Shown here piece by piece: positions 52,229 to 60,164 of a stretch of DNA of 64,000 bases; position 1 is the first letter of the stretch; each line of letters opens with the position of its first letter. A model generated the notes under the pieces. The model was not told the origin of the DNA and searched no databases. It saw only the letters and a list, made by a program, of their open reading frames with translations. Origin of the DNA: Streptomyces sp. SA15 (GTDB lineage Bacteria; Actinomycetota; Actinomycetes; Streptomycetales; Streptomycetaceae); the NCBI RefSeq assembly GCF_002291145.1, contig NZ_NTGE01000073.1, positions 1 through 64,000 of the forward strand. The letters are read 5' to 3'. A program made the translations under genes and the position numbers.

Positions 52229-52633
52229 AGGTCACTGATGGCACCGTAGATCAGGACGCGTGACATGACAGGGTCGGTTCTCGTGGAGATTTCCGCGGGC
52301 GGGAGAGGGCAGTTACGAAGTGTGGCGGCCGCGTGGTTGCTTCCGGGTGCCGGGGACCGTGGCCGGGGCCGAGGCGGTGGTAGCTGGGGAGGTGTCCTCC
52401 GTGTCCTCCTTCACGGCCGGGGCCTGGAAGGGATTCCTGTGCGGAGGCGGTGATTCCGTCGTGGCCCGGAGGGGGGTCGGCTCCGGGTCGGAGAACAGCG
52501 CGGTCGTGTCGATGGGACGACTCACTTTCCGTTGTGGGCATGCCAAGTAGAGCGGTGTGCGGACGAACCGCTTCCGATGCCGGGAAGCGGGCGACCGCCT
52601 GCTGCGCCTCGACCGGCGCAGGCGCAGCAGATC
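52229..52633. other. spacer upstream of Rhs operon
   Basis: This stretch contains a reverse-strand proline/threonine-rich frame (52313-52546, RPIDTTALFSDPEPTPLRATTESPP) that could encode a 70-residue disordered protein from a TTG, but there is no good start signal, so I do not call it. No repeat or RNA seen. The Rhs operon promoter should lie near 52230-52330. Confidence 0.4.
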
Positions 52634-52840
52634 TCAGAGATTGGTCAGCTTGGTGTACGGGCTCAAGATCCGTGTCTGTACCGAACCGAAATCGACGAGA
52701 ACCGCGATCCCCTCCTCGACGCCGGTCACCCGGCCGAGGCCGTACACATCGTGTGTGACGCGGCTTCCTACGGTGAAATGCTTGGGAGTTGGCGCGACCG
52801 GGGCCTGGAAGGGGCTGGTCGGCAGATGGCGCTTGGGCAT
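52634..52840 (-). CDS. small CarD/KOW-like protein (68 aa)
   Basis: A 68-residue protein. The C-terminal 45 residues, FTVGSRVTHDVYGLGRVTGVEEGIAVLVDFGSVQTR, resemble the Tudor/KOW-like RNA-polymerase-interacting domain of CarD/TRCF, where HxxYGxGxV is characteristic. The N-terminal 24 residues are basic and Pro-rich. A start at 52840 or 52855 is possible; both have weak ribosome-binding sites. Role probably linked to transcription or nucleic acids; uncertain. Confidence 0.72.
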   Translation of the reverse strand: MPKRHLPTSPFQAPVAPTPKHFTVGSRVTHDVYGLGRVTGVEEGIAVLVDFGSVQTRILSPYTKLTNL

Positions 52841-53010
52841 GGGTGACTTTCTCATTGTCACCAGTATGCGCCTGCTGGACCGGCATGGCGGGCGCGTTGC
52901 TGCCACTTGCCATGATCGAACCCATGCCAGCAGGCCACCGGCGGAACCGGACCAGGCCGCCGAGCTGTCTTCAGGAACGCCATCCAGCTTGCCGGTACGG
53001 GGGACTAGTG

Positions 53011-53295
53011 ATGATGCGTGTACGAGCGTCGGTCTGGGCCGCGGCAGTGGTGCTGACCGCGGGAAGTTTTCTTGTGGGGTGTTCGCAGGAGTACGACGAC
53101 GAGCGAGGCAAGGGCGACGCCCCGGTGAAGGGCCGCAAGGGCGACGACACTCCGGCCGAGGTGTACAACATGCCGGACGGCTTCGGAAATCTCGCCACGA
53201 AGTGCGTGGGCCACGGCTTCCGCGCGTACGTCACGACGAACGCCGACGGTCCTTCGAACATCCAGATCGTCGAGGACGCGTCATGCGCGAGCTGA
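53011..53295 (+). CDS. small lipoprotein, first of tandem pair
   Basis: A 94-aa lipoprotein: basic N-terminus, hydrophobic core VWAAAVVLTAGSFLV and lipobox VGC, then a 70-residue exported domain with ERGKGDAPVKGRKGDDTPAEVYNMPDGFGNLATKCVG and a terminal DASCAS. Two cysteines after the anchor Cys may form a disulfide. It overlaps the next gene by 13 bp, and the two share most of the mature domain. GGGGGACTAGTG precedes the tandem ATGs. Confidence 0.82.
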   Translation: MMRVRASVWAAAVVLTAGSFLVGCSQEYDDERGKGDAPVKGRKGDDTPAEVYNMPDGFGNLATKCVGHGFRAYVTTNADGPSNIQIVEDASCAS

Positions 53296-53642
53296 GCATG
53301 ACCGCACGGCAGCGGCCGGGGAAGCCCCGCGGGCGGCCGGTGCGAGCGAGCGTCGCCACCTGTGGTGCGCTGCTGCTCGCCCTCCTGCTCACCGGCTGCT
53401 CCCGGGACGATGACGAGCGGGGCAAGGGCGACGCCCCGGTGAAGGGGAAGGCGGGCGAGGACACCGCGGCGGAGATCTACAACTTCCCGGACGGCTTCGG
53501 AAACCTCGCCACGAAGTGTGTCGGGGACGGCAAGCGGGGCTACGTCACCACCCGGTTCGAGCAGGCGGAGGACCGGAACGACATTGTGATAATTCCGGCG
53601 AACTCGGTGATCGTCGACGACCCGGAATGCTCGGCGCCGTGA
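53283..53642 (+). CDS. small lipoprotein, second of tandem pair
   Basis: A 119-aa lipoprotein paralogous to its neighbour: signal VATCGALLLALLLTGC, then ERGKGDAPVKG, AAEIYNFPDGFGNLATKCVGDGKRGYVTTRFEQ and a C-terminal DDPECSAP. Both keep YN-PDGFGNLATKCVG and the late Cys. The 13-bp overlap implies coupled translation. Function unknown; followed directly by a 22-bp repeat array that begins 9 bp after the stop. Confidence 0.83.
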   Translation: MRELSMTARQRPGKPRGRPVRASVATCGALLLALLLTGCSRDDDERGKGDAPVKGKAGEDTAAEIYNFPDGFGNLATKCVGDGKRGYVTTRFEQAEDRNDIVIIPANSVIVDDPECSAP

Positions 53643-53650
53643 CGGAAGTC

Positions 53651-53739
53651 GCACCCGCCATGAGCCGTGTCCGCACCCGCCATGAGCCGTGTCCGCACCC
53701 CCCCATGAGCCGTGTCCGCGCCCGCCACAAGCCGTGTCC
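53651..53739. repeat. 22-bp direct tandem repeat, four units
   Basis: Units at 53651-53672, 53673-53694, 53695-53717 (one extra C) and 53718-53739, consensus GCACCCGCCATGAGCCGTGTCC. The first two are identical; the third carries a C-tract change and the fourth two substitutions. It lies between the lipoprotein pair and the P450 gene. Units are contiguous without spacers, so this is not CRISPR. Confidence 0.85.
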
Positions 53740-53888
53740 GCGCCACGGCGACGCACGTGGTCGCGTGCGCCGGGGCAGCCTCGCGCACCCGTCTTCGCTC
53801 GCGGACGCGGCCTGGGGTAGGGTCCCCACCGTTTCCAGTTACCGACTGGTATGCCGGTGCGGGGAGTGTCGGGAGGGGCGGCAAGACG

Positions 53889-55289
53889 ATGGAATCCCAG
53901 TGGGGCGATGGCGGATCCGTGGACCTGGACGACACCCGGTTGGAGGCGATGACTCCGGACCCGCTGCTGACCCGGGACTACGAGACGCGTCCCTCGCTCG
54001 TCTACGAGCGGCTCAGGCAGCGGCACGGCCCGGTCGCGCCGGTCGACCTGCTGGGCGTACCCGCCTGGCTGGTCCTGGGCTATCGGGAGTCGCTCCAGGT
54101 GCTCCAGGACGACGACGGGTGGCCCAAGGGGCTGGAGAACTGGCGGGCCCGCTCGGAGGGCCGCGTGCCGGCCGACTGGCCGCTCGGGCCGTCCCTGGAG
54201 GTCAACCATGTGCTGATCCAGGGCGGTCCCGGATACCGGCCGTTGCGGACCGCGTGGGACGCGGCCCTCAAGCCGTTCCAGGACCCGCGCCACCCCCAGG
54301 CGAAGAGACTGAAGACGGCCGTCACCGCCTACGCCGACGAACTGATCACCTTGGTGGGTCAGGCAGGCGGTACGGGCCTGGCGGACCTGTCCGCTCAGTT
54401 CTCCCGGCCACTGCCGCTGATGGTGGCCAGCCATCTGCTCGGCTTCCCCGGTTCACAGGGCGACGACGCGCTGATGGACATGTGGCGGGTGCTGGACGCG
54501 GGTCCGGACGCGGAGCCCGCCCTGGAGCGGCTGCTGGCGACACTGGCGGACCTGGCGGCGATGAAGCTCAAGACGCCGGGGGACGACTTTCCCTCGCACC
54601 TGCTGGCCGCGCACCCCGATCTCTCCCTCGACGAGCTGGCCCGTGAGCTGTTCATGCTGCTGGGCATGACGTCCGACCACGTCGGCATCCTCATATCCAA
54701 CACGGTGGTCGAGGTCATCTCGGGTGACGGCGGCGCGCGTGCCAGCCTGTCCGCGGGGATGGTCAGGGAGACCATGAACCGGGTGGTCATGCGCAAGCCG
54801 CCGCTGGTGAACTTCGTCCCGCGTTTCGCGGCCAAGGACACCCCACTCGGGAACTACACGATCCGGGCGGGCGACCCGGTGTGGGTCTCCTCCGCCGCGG
54901 CGCACGCCGACCCGCTCTTCGCCGACAACGTGGCGCCGAGCACCACGGTCAGCAGCCGGGCCCACCTGGCCTGGGGCGCGGGGCGCCGCCAGTGCCCGGC
55001 GCGCGAGCTCGCGTCCACGGTCGCGGCGGTGGGTGTGGGCCGCCTGTTCGAGCGTTTCTCCCATCTGGACCTCGCCCTCCCCGTCGACCAACTGCCGTGG
55101 CGCTCCTCGCCCTTCATGCGGGGCCTGCGCTCGCTGCCGGTACGGTACGAACTCGCCTCGGTGCCCGACCGGCCGTCGGCGCACGACTCGGCGTCGGAGC
55201 CGGCCGAGACGGTGATGCCGGACCCGTCCGCCCGGCAGCGCTCATCGCTGTGGCGCTATCTGACGGGGCTGATCCGCGCCGGCCGCTGA
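53889..55289 (+). CDS. cytochrome P450, CYP157-like, lacking the ExxR motif
   Basis: A 466-aa soluble P450. Heme-binding loop HLAWGAGRRQCPAREL (359-374, Cys369) is clear. The I-helix segment reads GMTSDHVG (259-266) rather than AGxDT. At the K-helix the expected ExxR is ETMN (294-297), so the structural Arg is missing, as in the CYP157 group of Streptomyces, whose genes usually sit beside conservons; here the gene is isolated, 44 kb from the conservon. GGGAGGGGCGG precedes ATG 53889. Redox partners are not nearby. Substrate unknown. Confidence 0.87.
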   Translation: MESQWGDGGSVDLDDTRLEAMTPDPLLTRDYETRPSLVYERLRQRHGPVAPVDLLGVPAWLVLGYRESLQVLQDDDGWPKGLENWRARSEGRVPADWPLGPSLEVNHVLIQGGPGYRPLRTAWDAALKPFQDPRHPQAKRLKTAVTAYADELITLVGQAGGTGLADLSAQFSRPLPLMVASHLLGFPGSQGDDALMDMWRVLDAGPDAEPALERLLATLADLAAMKLKTPGDDFPSHLLAAHPDLSLDELARELFMLLGMTSDHVGILISNTVVEVISGDGGARASLSAGMVRETMNRVVMRKPPLVNFVPRFAAKDTPLGNYTIRAGDPVWVSSAAAHADPLFADNVAPSTTVSSRAHLAWGAGRRQCPARELASTVAAVGVGRLFERFSHLDLALPVDQLPWRSSPFMRGLRSLPVRYELASVPDRPSAHDSASEPAETVMPDPSARQRSSLWRYLTGLIRAGR

Positions 55290-55433
55290 ACTCGGCGCGG
55301 CGGCAAGGCGGTCCAGGTGTCGTCGTCCAGGACCAGGAACGGTCCGTCTCGCGGCCGGTGCGACGCAACGTCGTGGTCCGGGAGTGACGGCGCCGCGCTG
55401 GGCGGGGCGGCCGCGCGCCGGGCCGGGGGCCGC

Positions 55434-55739
55434 TCACCCGATGTCCACCACACGTGCCCAGGCGGGCGGCGAGTCCGGCACGTAGTCGGGATCGTTCTCG
55501 TCCCACGACGGGCCTCCCTGCTGCCGGGCGAACAGACCCACCACCGTCCGGCACGGTGGTCGTGTGTCCGGCCACGGTGTGTGGCCGTCGGTCAGGATCA
55601 CGACGACATCGGGGCGGGGCCGTGCCCGGAGTGCCTTCGCGAAGCCGGCGCGCAGATCCGTACCTCCTCCGCCCAGCAGCGGTATCCCCTCGGCACGGCA
55701 CAGCGGATGGACCATTCCGGCCGCCGCGTCGCACGGCAC
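55434..55739 (-). pseudogene. 3' remnant of VWA-like (DUF2201-type) protein gene
   Basis: About 100 codons reading CDAAAG, AEGIPLLGGGGTDLRAGFAK, PRPDVVVILTDGHTPWPDTR and DPDYVPDSPPAWARVVDIG. This is the last quarter of the VWA-like metallopeptidase protein usually over 400 residues long and encoded after a MoxR AAA ATPase. The N-terminal three quarters and the MIDAS DxSxS are absent, and no MoxR gene is present, so it is a relic. The break lies around 55740-55770. Confidence 0.72.
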
Positions 55740-55904
55740 TTCTCTGTCAAGTTCAGCGTGTTGAACTGAATTGAGGCAGAGGGTTCAGTTGCCTCCGCCC
55801 TTGACCTGTGCGAGTAGCCGCGGCAGCCATGGCACGGAGCTCTCCTGCGCCTGGCGGTTCAGTTACTGCGGAGTGTCTGGGCGGGCTCAGGGTTCGGTGC
55901 TGCT

Positions 55905-57230
55905 CTATCGGCGTTCCGAGCGAGGTGTGCGGGGCGAGCCTTTCTGGGCGGTGACGATGACTGCGGGGAGGAGGGCGAGGGCGAAGGCGGCTCCGGTGAG
56001 GGCGAGGAAGGGGTAGCTGGCCGCTGCGACGACGATTCCGGAGGTCATGCCGCCGGTGGCTCCGGCGATGGCGATGGCGACGTCGACCATGCCTTGGGTC
56101 TTGGCTCGCGTGGCCAGGGGGACGGCGTTGGTGATGATGGTGGTGCCGCTGACGAGGCCGAGGTTCCAGCCGATGCCGAGCAGGATGAGAGCGAGGGTGA
56201 GCAGAAGGACGGAGTCGGCCGGCGCGGCGGCCGCGAGGGTGCCGGCGGCCAGCAGGGTCAGGCCGGATGCGGCGGCCGTCGCGGTGGGGCAGTAGCGGTC
56301 GGTGAGTGCTCCGGTCAGGGGGGAGGGCAGGTACATCGCGCCGACGTGCAGGGCTATGACGAGGCCGGAGGCGGCGGTGCTGTGGCCGTGGTCGTGCATG
56401 TGCACGGGGGTCATCGTCATGATCGCGACCATGACGAGCTGGCTGAGGACCATTACCAGTACTCCCAGCGGCAGGCTGGGGCGGCGGGGTGTGGCGGGCT
56501 GCGGGACGTCTGGCGCCGGCCCGGTGCCGGTGCGCTCTGGTGCCTCTGGCTCGGTGGGGAGGGTGCGGGCGAGCAGGAGGGGGTCGGGACGCAGCCAGAT
56601 CAGCAGAGTCAGGGCGGCCAGGGCGAACGCGGCGCTGGAGATGAGGAACAGCCCGCTCAGCGGGGGCAATGCGAGGGTGGTGGCGAGGTGTCCGGCGGGG
56701 GCGGTGAGGTTGGGGCCGACGACACCGCCCAGGGTTGTGGCGACCAGGACGGTGGACAGTGCTCGGGCGCGGTGGCGCGGGGCGGCGAGGTCGGCTCCGG
56801 CGTAGCGGGCCTGGAGGTTGGCGGCGGTGCCGGTGCCGTAGAGGAAGAGGGAGATGAAGAGCAGGGCGGGGTTGTCGAGGGCGGCGGCGACGACGACTCC
56901 GGCACCGCCGAGGGCGCCTGCGAGGTAGCCGGCGGCCAGGCCGGGGCGGCGCCCGCAGGTCTGGGAGATGCGGCCGATGATGACGGCGGCGAGGGCGGAG
57001 CCTGCGGTGAGTAGGGCGCTGGGCAGCCCGGCCAGGGTGGTGGAGTGGAGCATGTCCTGAGCCAGCAGGGCGGCAACGGTGACACCGGCCGCGAGTCCCA
57101 CGCCGCTGAGGACCTGGGACGCCAGCAGGATGACCAGGATGCGCCTTTGCGTCTCAGGCAGAGAAGGCGCAGGAGTGGCCGATGGGGCGTCCGTCGGCCC
57201 GCTGGGGGGCGTCGTCGCAATGTTGTGCAT
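55905..57230 (-). CDS. MFS transporter
   Basis: A 441-aa major facilitator with 12 predicted helices and a central Pro-rich cytoplasmic loop (about 205-235, TEPEAPERTGTGPAPDVPQP). Loop motif A-like text is GRISQTCGRRPGL. Met/His-rich MTMTPVHMHDHGHS lies in a helix 7-8 loop. The C-terminal tail is basic. It is likely a drug or metabolite exporter. ATG 57230 has CGGAGAC. It is downstream of, and possibly co-transcribed with, the LLM oxidoreductase gene after a 113-bp gap. Confidence 0.88.
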   Translation of the reverse strand: MHNIATTPPSGPTDAPSATPAPSLPETQRRILVILLASQVLSGVGLAAGVTVAALLAQDMLHSTTLAGLPSALLTAGSALAAVIIGRISQTCGRRPGLAAGYLAGALGGAGVVVAAALDNPALLFISLFLYGTGTAANLQARYAGADLAAPRHRARALSTVLVATTLGGVVGPNLTAPAGHLATTLALPPLSGLFLISSAAFALAALTLLIWLRPDPLLLARTLPTEPEAPERTGTGPAPDVPQPATPRRPSLPLGVLVMVLSQLVMVAIMTMTPVHMHDHGHSTAASGLVIALHVGAMYLPSPLTGALTDRYCPTATAAASGLTLLAAGTLAAAAPADSVLLLTLALILLGIGWNLGLVSGTTIITNAVPLATRAKTQGMVDVAIAIAGATGGMTSGIVVAAASYPFLALTGAAFALALLPAVIVTAQKGSPRTPRSERR

Positions 57231-57343
57231 GGTGTCTCCGTTACGGGCCCAGCGGTGGTGGGCGTGGTGTTGCGGCGCCTGATGTGGCTGCCTGTCCGAC
57301 TGCTCGATGGGGTCTGCGCCCACTGCCCGGCAGCGAGGCCGGT

Positions 57344-58444
57344 TCAGCGCGCGGACGCGAGGACCGGTGTGGAGGGCAGGGTGTAGGCGTCGGCGATGAG
57401 TTCGGTCGAGTGCAGGAGCGCCTGAGGGGTGTGGCCCACGCTGGCGATCATGATCTCGTCGGGGCGGGCTGTCTCGTGCAGGCGGTTGAGGTGCGCGGTG
57501 ACCTGGTCGGGGGTGCCGTGCAGGACGCTGTTGGTCCAGTGGTCGAGGACGTGCTGCTCGGAGGCGGTGTAGGGGTAGGAGGCGGCCTCGTCGGGGGTGG
57601 GTACGAGGTAGGACTTGCCGTGGAGCATGCGCATCATGCTGTGGGCGTAGCTGCGTGTCTGGCGCAGGGCCTCGTGCTCGTCGTCGGCGGCCATGACGGC
57701 AAAGCTGGCCAGTGCGTACGGCTCGGTGAGTACGGCCGAGGGGGTGAACCGGTCGCGGTAGAGCTGGAGCGCACCGGCGACGTGACCGGGGGAGAAGTGC
57801 GCGGCGAAGGCGAAGGGCAGGCCCAGGCGGGCGGCGAGCTGGGCGGAGTATCCGGAGGATCCCAGCAGCCAGACCGAGGGGCGGCCGGTCGTCTGCGGAA
57901 GACCGTTCTCCTTGTCCTGTCCCGGTCCGGGCACGGCGTAGACGCGCTCGCGGTAGGGGTGCTCTTCGGGGAAGTCGTCGTCGAGGAAGCGCAGCAGCTC
58001 GACGACCTGTTGTGGGAAGTCGTCGTCGTCCGAGCGGCCTCGCCGCAGGGCGGCGGCGGTGGCCTGGTTGGTGCCCGGGGCACGGCCCAGACCGAGGTCG
58101 ATCCGGTCCGGGGCGAGGGCCTGGAGCAGGCCGTACTGCTCGGCGACGATCAGTGGGGGGTGGTTGGGCAGCATCACTCCGCCCGCCCCGAGCCGCAGCC
58201 GCGTGGTGTGGGCGGTCAGCCGGGCCAGCAGGACGGCGGGGCTGGAGGAGGAGACGCCGGGCATGGAGTGGTGTTCGGTCACCCAGTAGCGGGTGAAGCC
58301 GCGCCTCTCGGCGAGTTCGGCCAGTGCGATGCTGCCGGACAGGGCGTCGGCGGCGCTGATGCCGCGGCCGGCCAGGGCGGTGTCGAGGACGGACAGTGGC
58401 GCGGGAGCGGAGCCGCGGGCCGTGCCCTTGATCGGGTCGTTCAC
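57344..58444 (-). CDS. luciferase-like (LLM class) flavin monooxygenase
   Basis: A 366-aa LLM family protein: SVLDTALAGRGISAADAL, GFTRYWVTEHHSMPGVSSSSPAVLLARLTAHT, RLRLGAGGVMLPNHPPLIVAEQYG, RIDLGLGRAPG and VWLLGSSGYSAQLAARLGLPFAFA. The group uses FMNH2 or F420 to oxidise small substrates. A 16-bp hairpin separates it from the MBL gene upstream. The reductase partner is not evident. Confidence 0.92.
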   Translation of the reverse strand: MNDPIKGTARGSAPAPLSVLDTALAGRGISAADALSGSIALAELAERRGFTRYWVTEHHSMPGVSSSSPAVLLARLTAHTTRLRLGAGGVMLPNHPPLIVAEQYGLLQALAPDRIDLGLGRAPGTNQATAAALRRGRSDDDDFPQQVVELLRFLDDDFPEEHPYRERVYAVPGPGQDKENGLPQTTGRPSVWLLGSSGYSAQLAARLGLPFAFAAHFSPGHVAGALQLYRDRFTPSAVLTEPYALASFAVMAADDEHEALRQTRSYAHSMMRMLHGKSYLVPTPDEAASYPYTASEQHVLDHWTNSVLHGTPDQVTAHLNRLHETARPDEIMIASVGHTPQALLHSTELIADAYTLPSTPVLASAR

Positions 58445-58499
58445 GGGGATTCCTTCTGCGGTGCACCGGCCTGGCGCGGGTGGCCGGGCCGGGGGAATG

Positions 58500-58536
58500 G
58501 GCCGCTGCGGTGCGCTCGTGGCGCACCGCAGCGGCC
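58500..58536. terminator. strong terminator hairpin
   Basis: A perfect 16-bp stem with a 5-base loop (GCCGCTGCGGTGCGC at 58501-58515, complement at 58521-58535, extended by G58500/C58536). It lies just after the MBL stop (58549, reverse strand) and before the LLM start, so it would end or attenuate the MBL transcript. Confidence 0.75.
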
Positions 58537-58548
58537 GGGCGTGCAGGG

Positions 58549-59316
58549 TCAGGCCAGTTCGACGCGGTCGATCAGTCCGGCGGTGGTGAAGGCGTCCACG
58601 AGCTGCTCGCGGCCCTCGGTGAAGTGGGCCCAGCTGTCGAAGTGGAGGGGCACGATGCGGCGGGCGTCCAGGATGCGGGCGGCCTCGGCGGCCTGAGCGC
58701 TGTCGAGCGTGAGCAGCGCGCGGTCCAGGACGGGGGTGCGGACTGCGCCGGCGAACAGCACAGCGGTGTCCACCGGGCCGAAACGGTCGGCGATCTCACG
58801 GACCAGGGAGAGCTGGGCGTTGTCGCCGCTGACGTAGACGGTGGGCAGGCCGTCACCGCTCAGGACGAAGCCGACGACCTCGCCGACGACGGGTTCGAGG
58901 TCCGCGCGTGCCCCGGGACCGTGCAGGGCCGGGACGCCGGTGACGGTGATCGTGCCGCCACCGGGGCGGTCGAGCTCGATGGACTCCCAGTCCTTCAGGG
59001 GGCGTGCGGTGCCGCCCAGCCGGCCCGCGCCACTGGGTGTGGTCAGGGTCAGCGGGACATCGGCGAGCAGGGCCCGGCCCGAGGCGTCGAGGTTGTCGTC
59101 GTGCTCGTCGTGCGACAGCAGCACCACATCGATACGGCCCAGATCAGCGGGCGCGGCGGAGGCGGGCGCGGTCTTGGCCAGCCCCGAGGGGTAGGTGCCG
59201 GGGGCGTCGAAGGTCGGGTCGGTCAGGAACCGCAGCCCGCCGTACTCGATGAGTGCGGTCGGACCGCCGAAGACACGGATGGGGACCTGCTCGCTGGACA
59301 CGCCGGTTGCTGCCAT
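58549..59316 (-). CDS. UlaG-like metallo-beta-lactamase-fold hydrolase (copy 1)
   Basis: A 255-aa MBL-fold protein: IRVFGGPTALIEYGGLRFLTDPTFD, the motif LLSHDEHDDNLD in place of HxHxDH, VPALHGPG, VYVSGDN and VPLHFDSWAHFTEG. It is close to the protein at 63217-63999. The start at 59316 (MAATGVSSEQ) has GAGGTGG upstream. Divergent from the CGNR regulator across an 87-bp region with three repeated half-sites, so the regulator probably controls it. Confidence 0.9.
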   Translation of the reverse strand: MAATGVSSEQVPIRVFGGPTALIEYGGLRFLTDPTFDAPGTYPSGLAKTAPASAAPADLGRIDVVLLSHDEHDDNLDASGRALLADVPLTLTTPSGAGRLGGTARPLKDWESIELDRPGGGTITVTGVPALHGPGARADLEPVVGEVVGFVLSGDGLPTVYVSGDNAQLSLVREIADRFGPVDTAVLFAGAVRTPVLDRALLTLDSAQAAEAARILDARRIVPLHFDSWAHFTEGREQLVDAFTTAGLIDRVELA

Positions 59317-59329
59317 GACGAGAACCACC

Positions 59330-59381
59330 TCACGGATAGATTGGCTTACATCCGTGACCATAGGCGTTTGTCACGGATAGA
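59330..59381. promoter_or_regulatory. CGNR regulator operator candidate, three half-sites
   Basis: TCACGGATAGA occurs at 59330-59340 and again at 59371-59381 as a direct repeat, and ATCCGTGA, the inverse of TCACGGAT, lies between at 59350-59357. All three are inside the 87-bp region between the divergent MBL and CGNR genes. TTGTCA before the right copy and TGTAGC about 17 bp later could form the regulator's own promoter. Confidence 0.62.
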
Positions 59382-59403
59382 AGCAAGCTGTAGCGTGAGA
59401 TGC

Positions 59404-60021
59404 GTGAGTGAGACTGATACCGCCACCACCGTTGACTCTGTCGGCCCGGGGTTGCCGCCGGCACCGGGCGCTGAGCGCTACCCCGCCCTTGACCTCGCCA
59501 ACAGCGCCATCGCCCTGCCGGGCGGCCAGTTCCTCGATGCGTTGGGCACGCCCTCCGGGGCCAACCAGTGGCTGGTGGACCACAACCTGGCTCCCGCGGA
59601 CGCCGGTATGCAGGAGATCTGCGCGGCACGTCTGCGCTCCCTGCGCGAGCAGGTACGCGCCTTGCTCGCCGCCCAGGTCGGCGGGCATCCGGCTCCCGCC
59701 ACCGCGCTGGCGGCCGTCAACGACGCCCTCACACGGGTCCCCACCGCCTCCCCGCTCGGCTGGGATGCGGTCCGCGGCATGCACCGCACCGCCCCGCACC
59801 CCATCGACCAGATCGTCGACCAGGCCCTCGGCATCCTCGCCGCCGACGCCGCCGACCTGCTCACCGGGCCCGACGCCGAACGCCTGACGGCCTGCCCCTC
59901 CACCCCCTGCAACCGCTACCTGCTCCGTGCCGGGCGCCGCCACTGGTGCTCGGTCCGCTGCGGCGACCGAGCCCGCGCCGCCCGCGCCTACGCCCGCCGC
60001 ACCCAGACCACCGCCGACTGA
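59404..60021 (+). CDS. CGNR zinc-finger / ABATE-type transcriptional regulator
   Basis: A 205-aa regulator. The N-terminal stress-domain half reads RYPALDLANSAIALPGGQFLDALGTP and ARLRSLREQVRALL; the C-terminal zinc finger reads ACPSTPCNRYLLRAGRRHWCS then VRCGDRARAARAYARR, with CGDR in place of CGNR. Such proteins respond to toxic or stress signals. GTG 59404 is very near the predicted promoter, so the mRNA may be leaderless or nearly so. Divergent from the MBL hydrolase; a second MBL gene follows on the same strand. Confidence 0.88.
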   Translation: MSETDTATTVDSVGPGLPPAPGAERYPALDLANSAIALPGGQFLDALGTPSGANQWLVDHNLAPADAGMQEICAARLRSLREQVRALLAAQVGGHPAPATALAAVNDALTRVPTASPLGWDAVRGMHRTAPHPIDQIVDQALGILAADAADLLTGPDAERLTACPSTPCNRYLLRAGRRHWCSVRCGDRARAARAYARRTQTTAD

Positions 60022-60164
60022 GTTCGGCCTCCTCCGCCTCGCCGCCGGTTCACCGGACCCGCGCCGGGGCGCGGTTTCGCACACCCTCGAGCCCCCGGCA
60101 TGGACGGCACACCTCGCTCTCCATCCGGTCATTCCCCACGATCGACGAAGGACCATCACCTCTC

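Noticed and set aside
52313..52546. Reverse frame for a Pro/Thr-rich 77-aa protein
   Set aside because: It would need a TTG start without a good ribosome-binding site and has no family. Mentioned only in the spacer note.
53651..53739. Possible CRISPR array
   Set aside because: Units are contiguous with no spacers and no cas genes are near.
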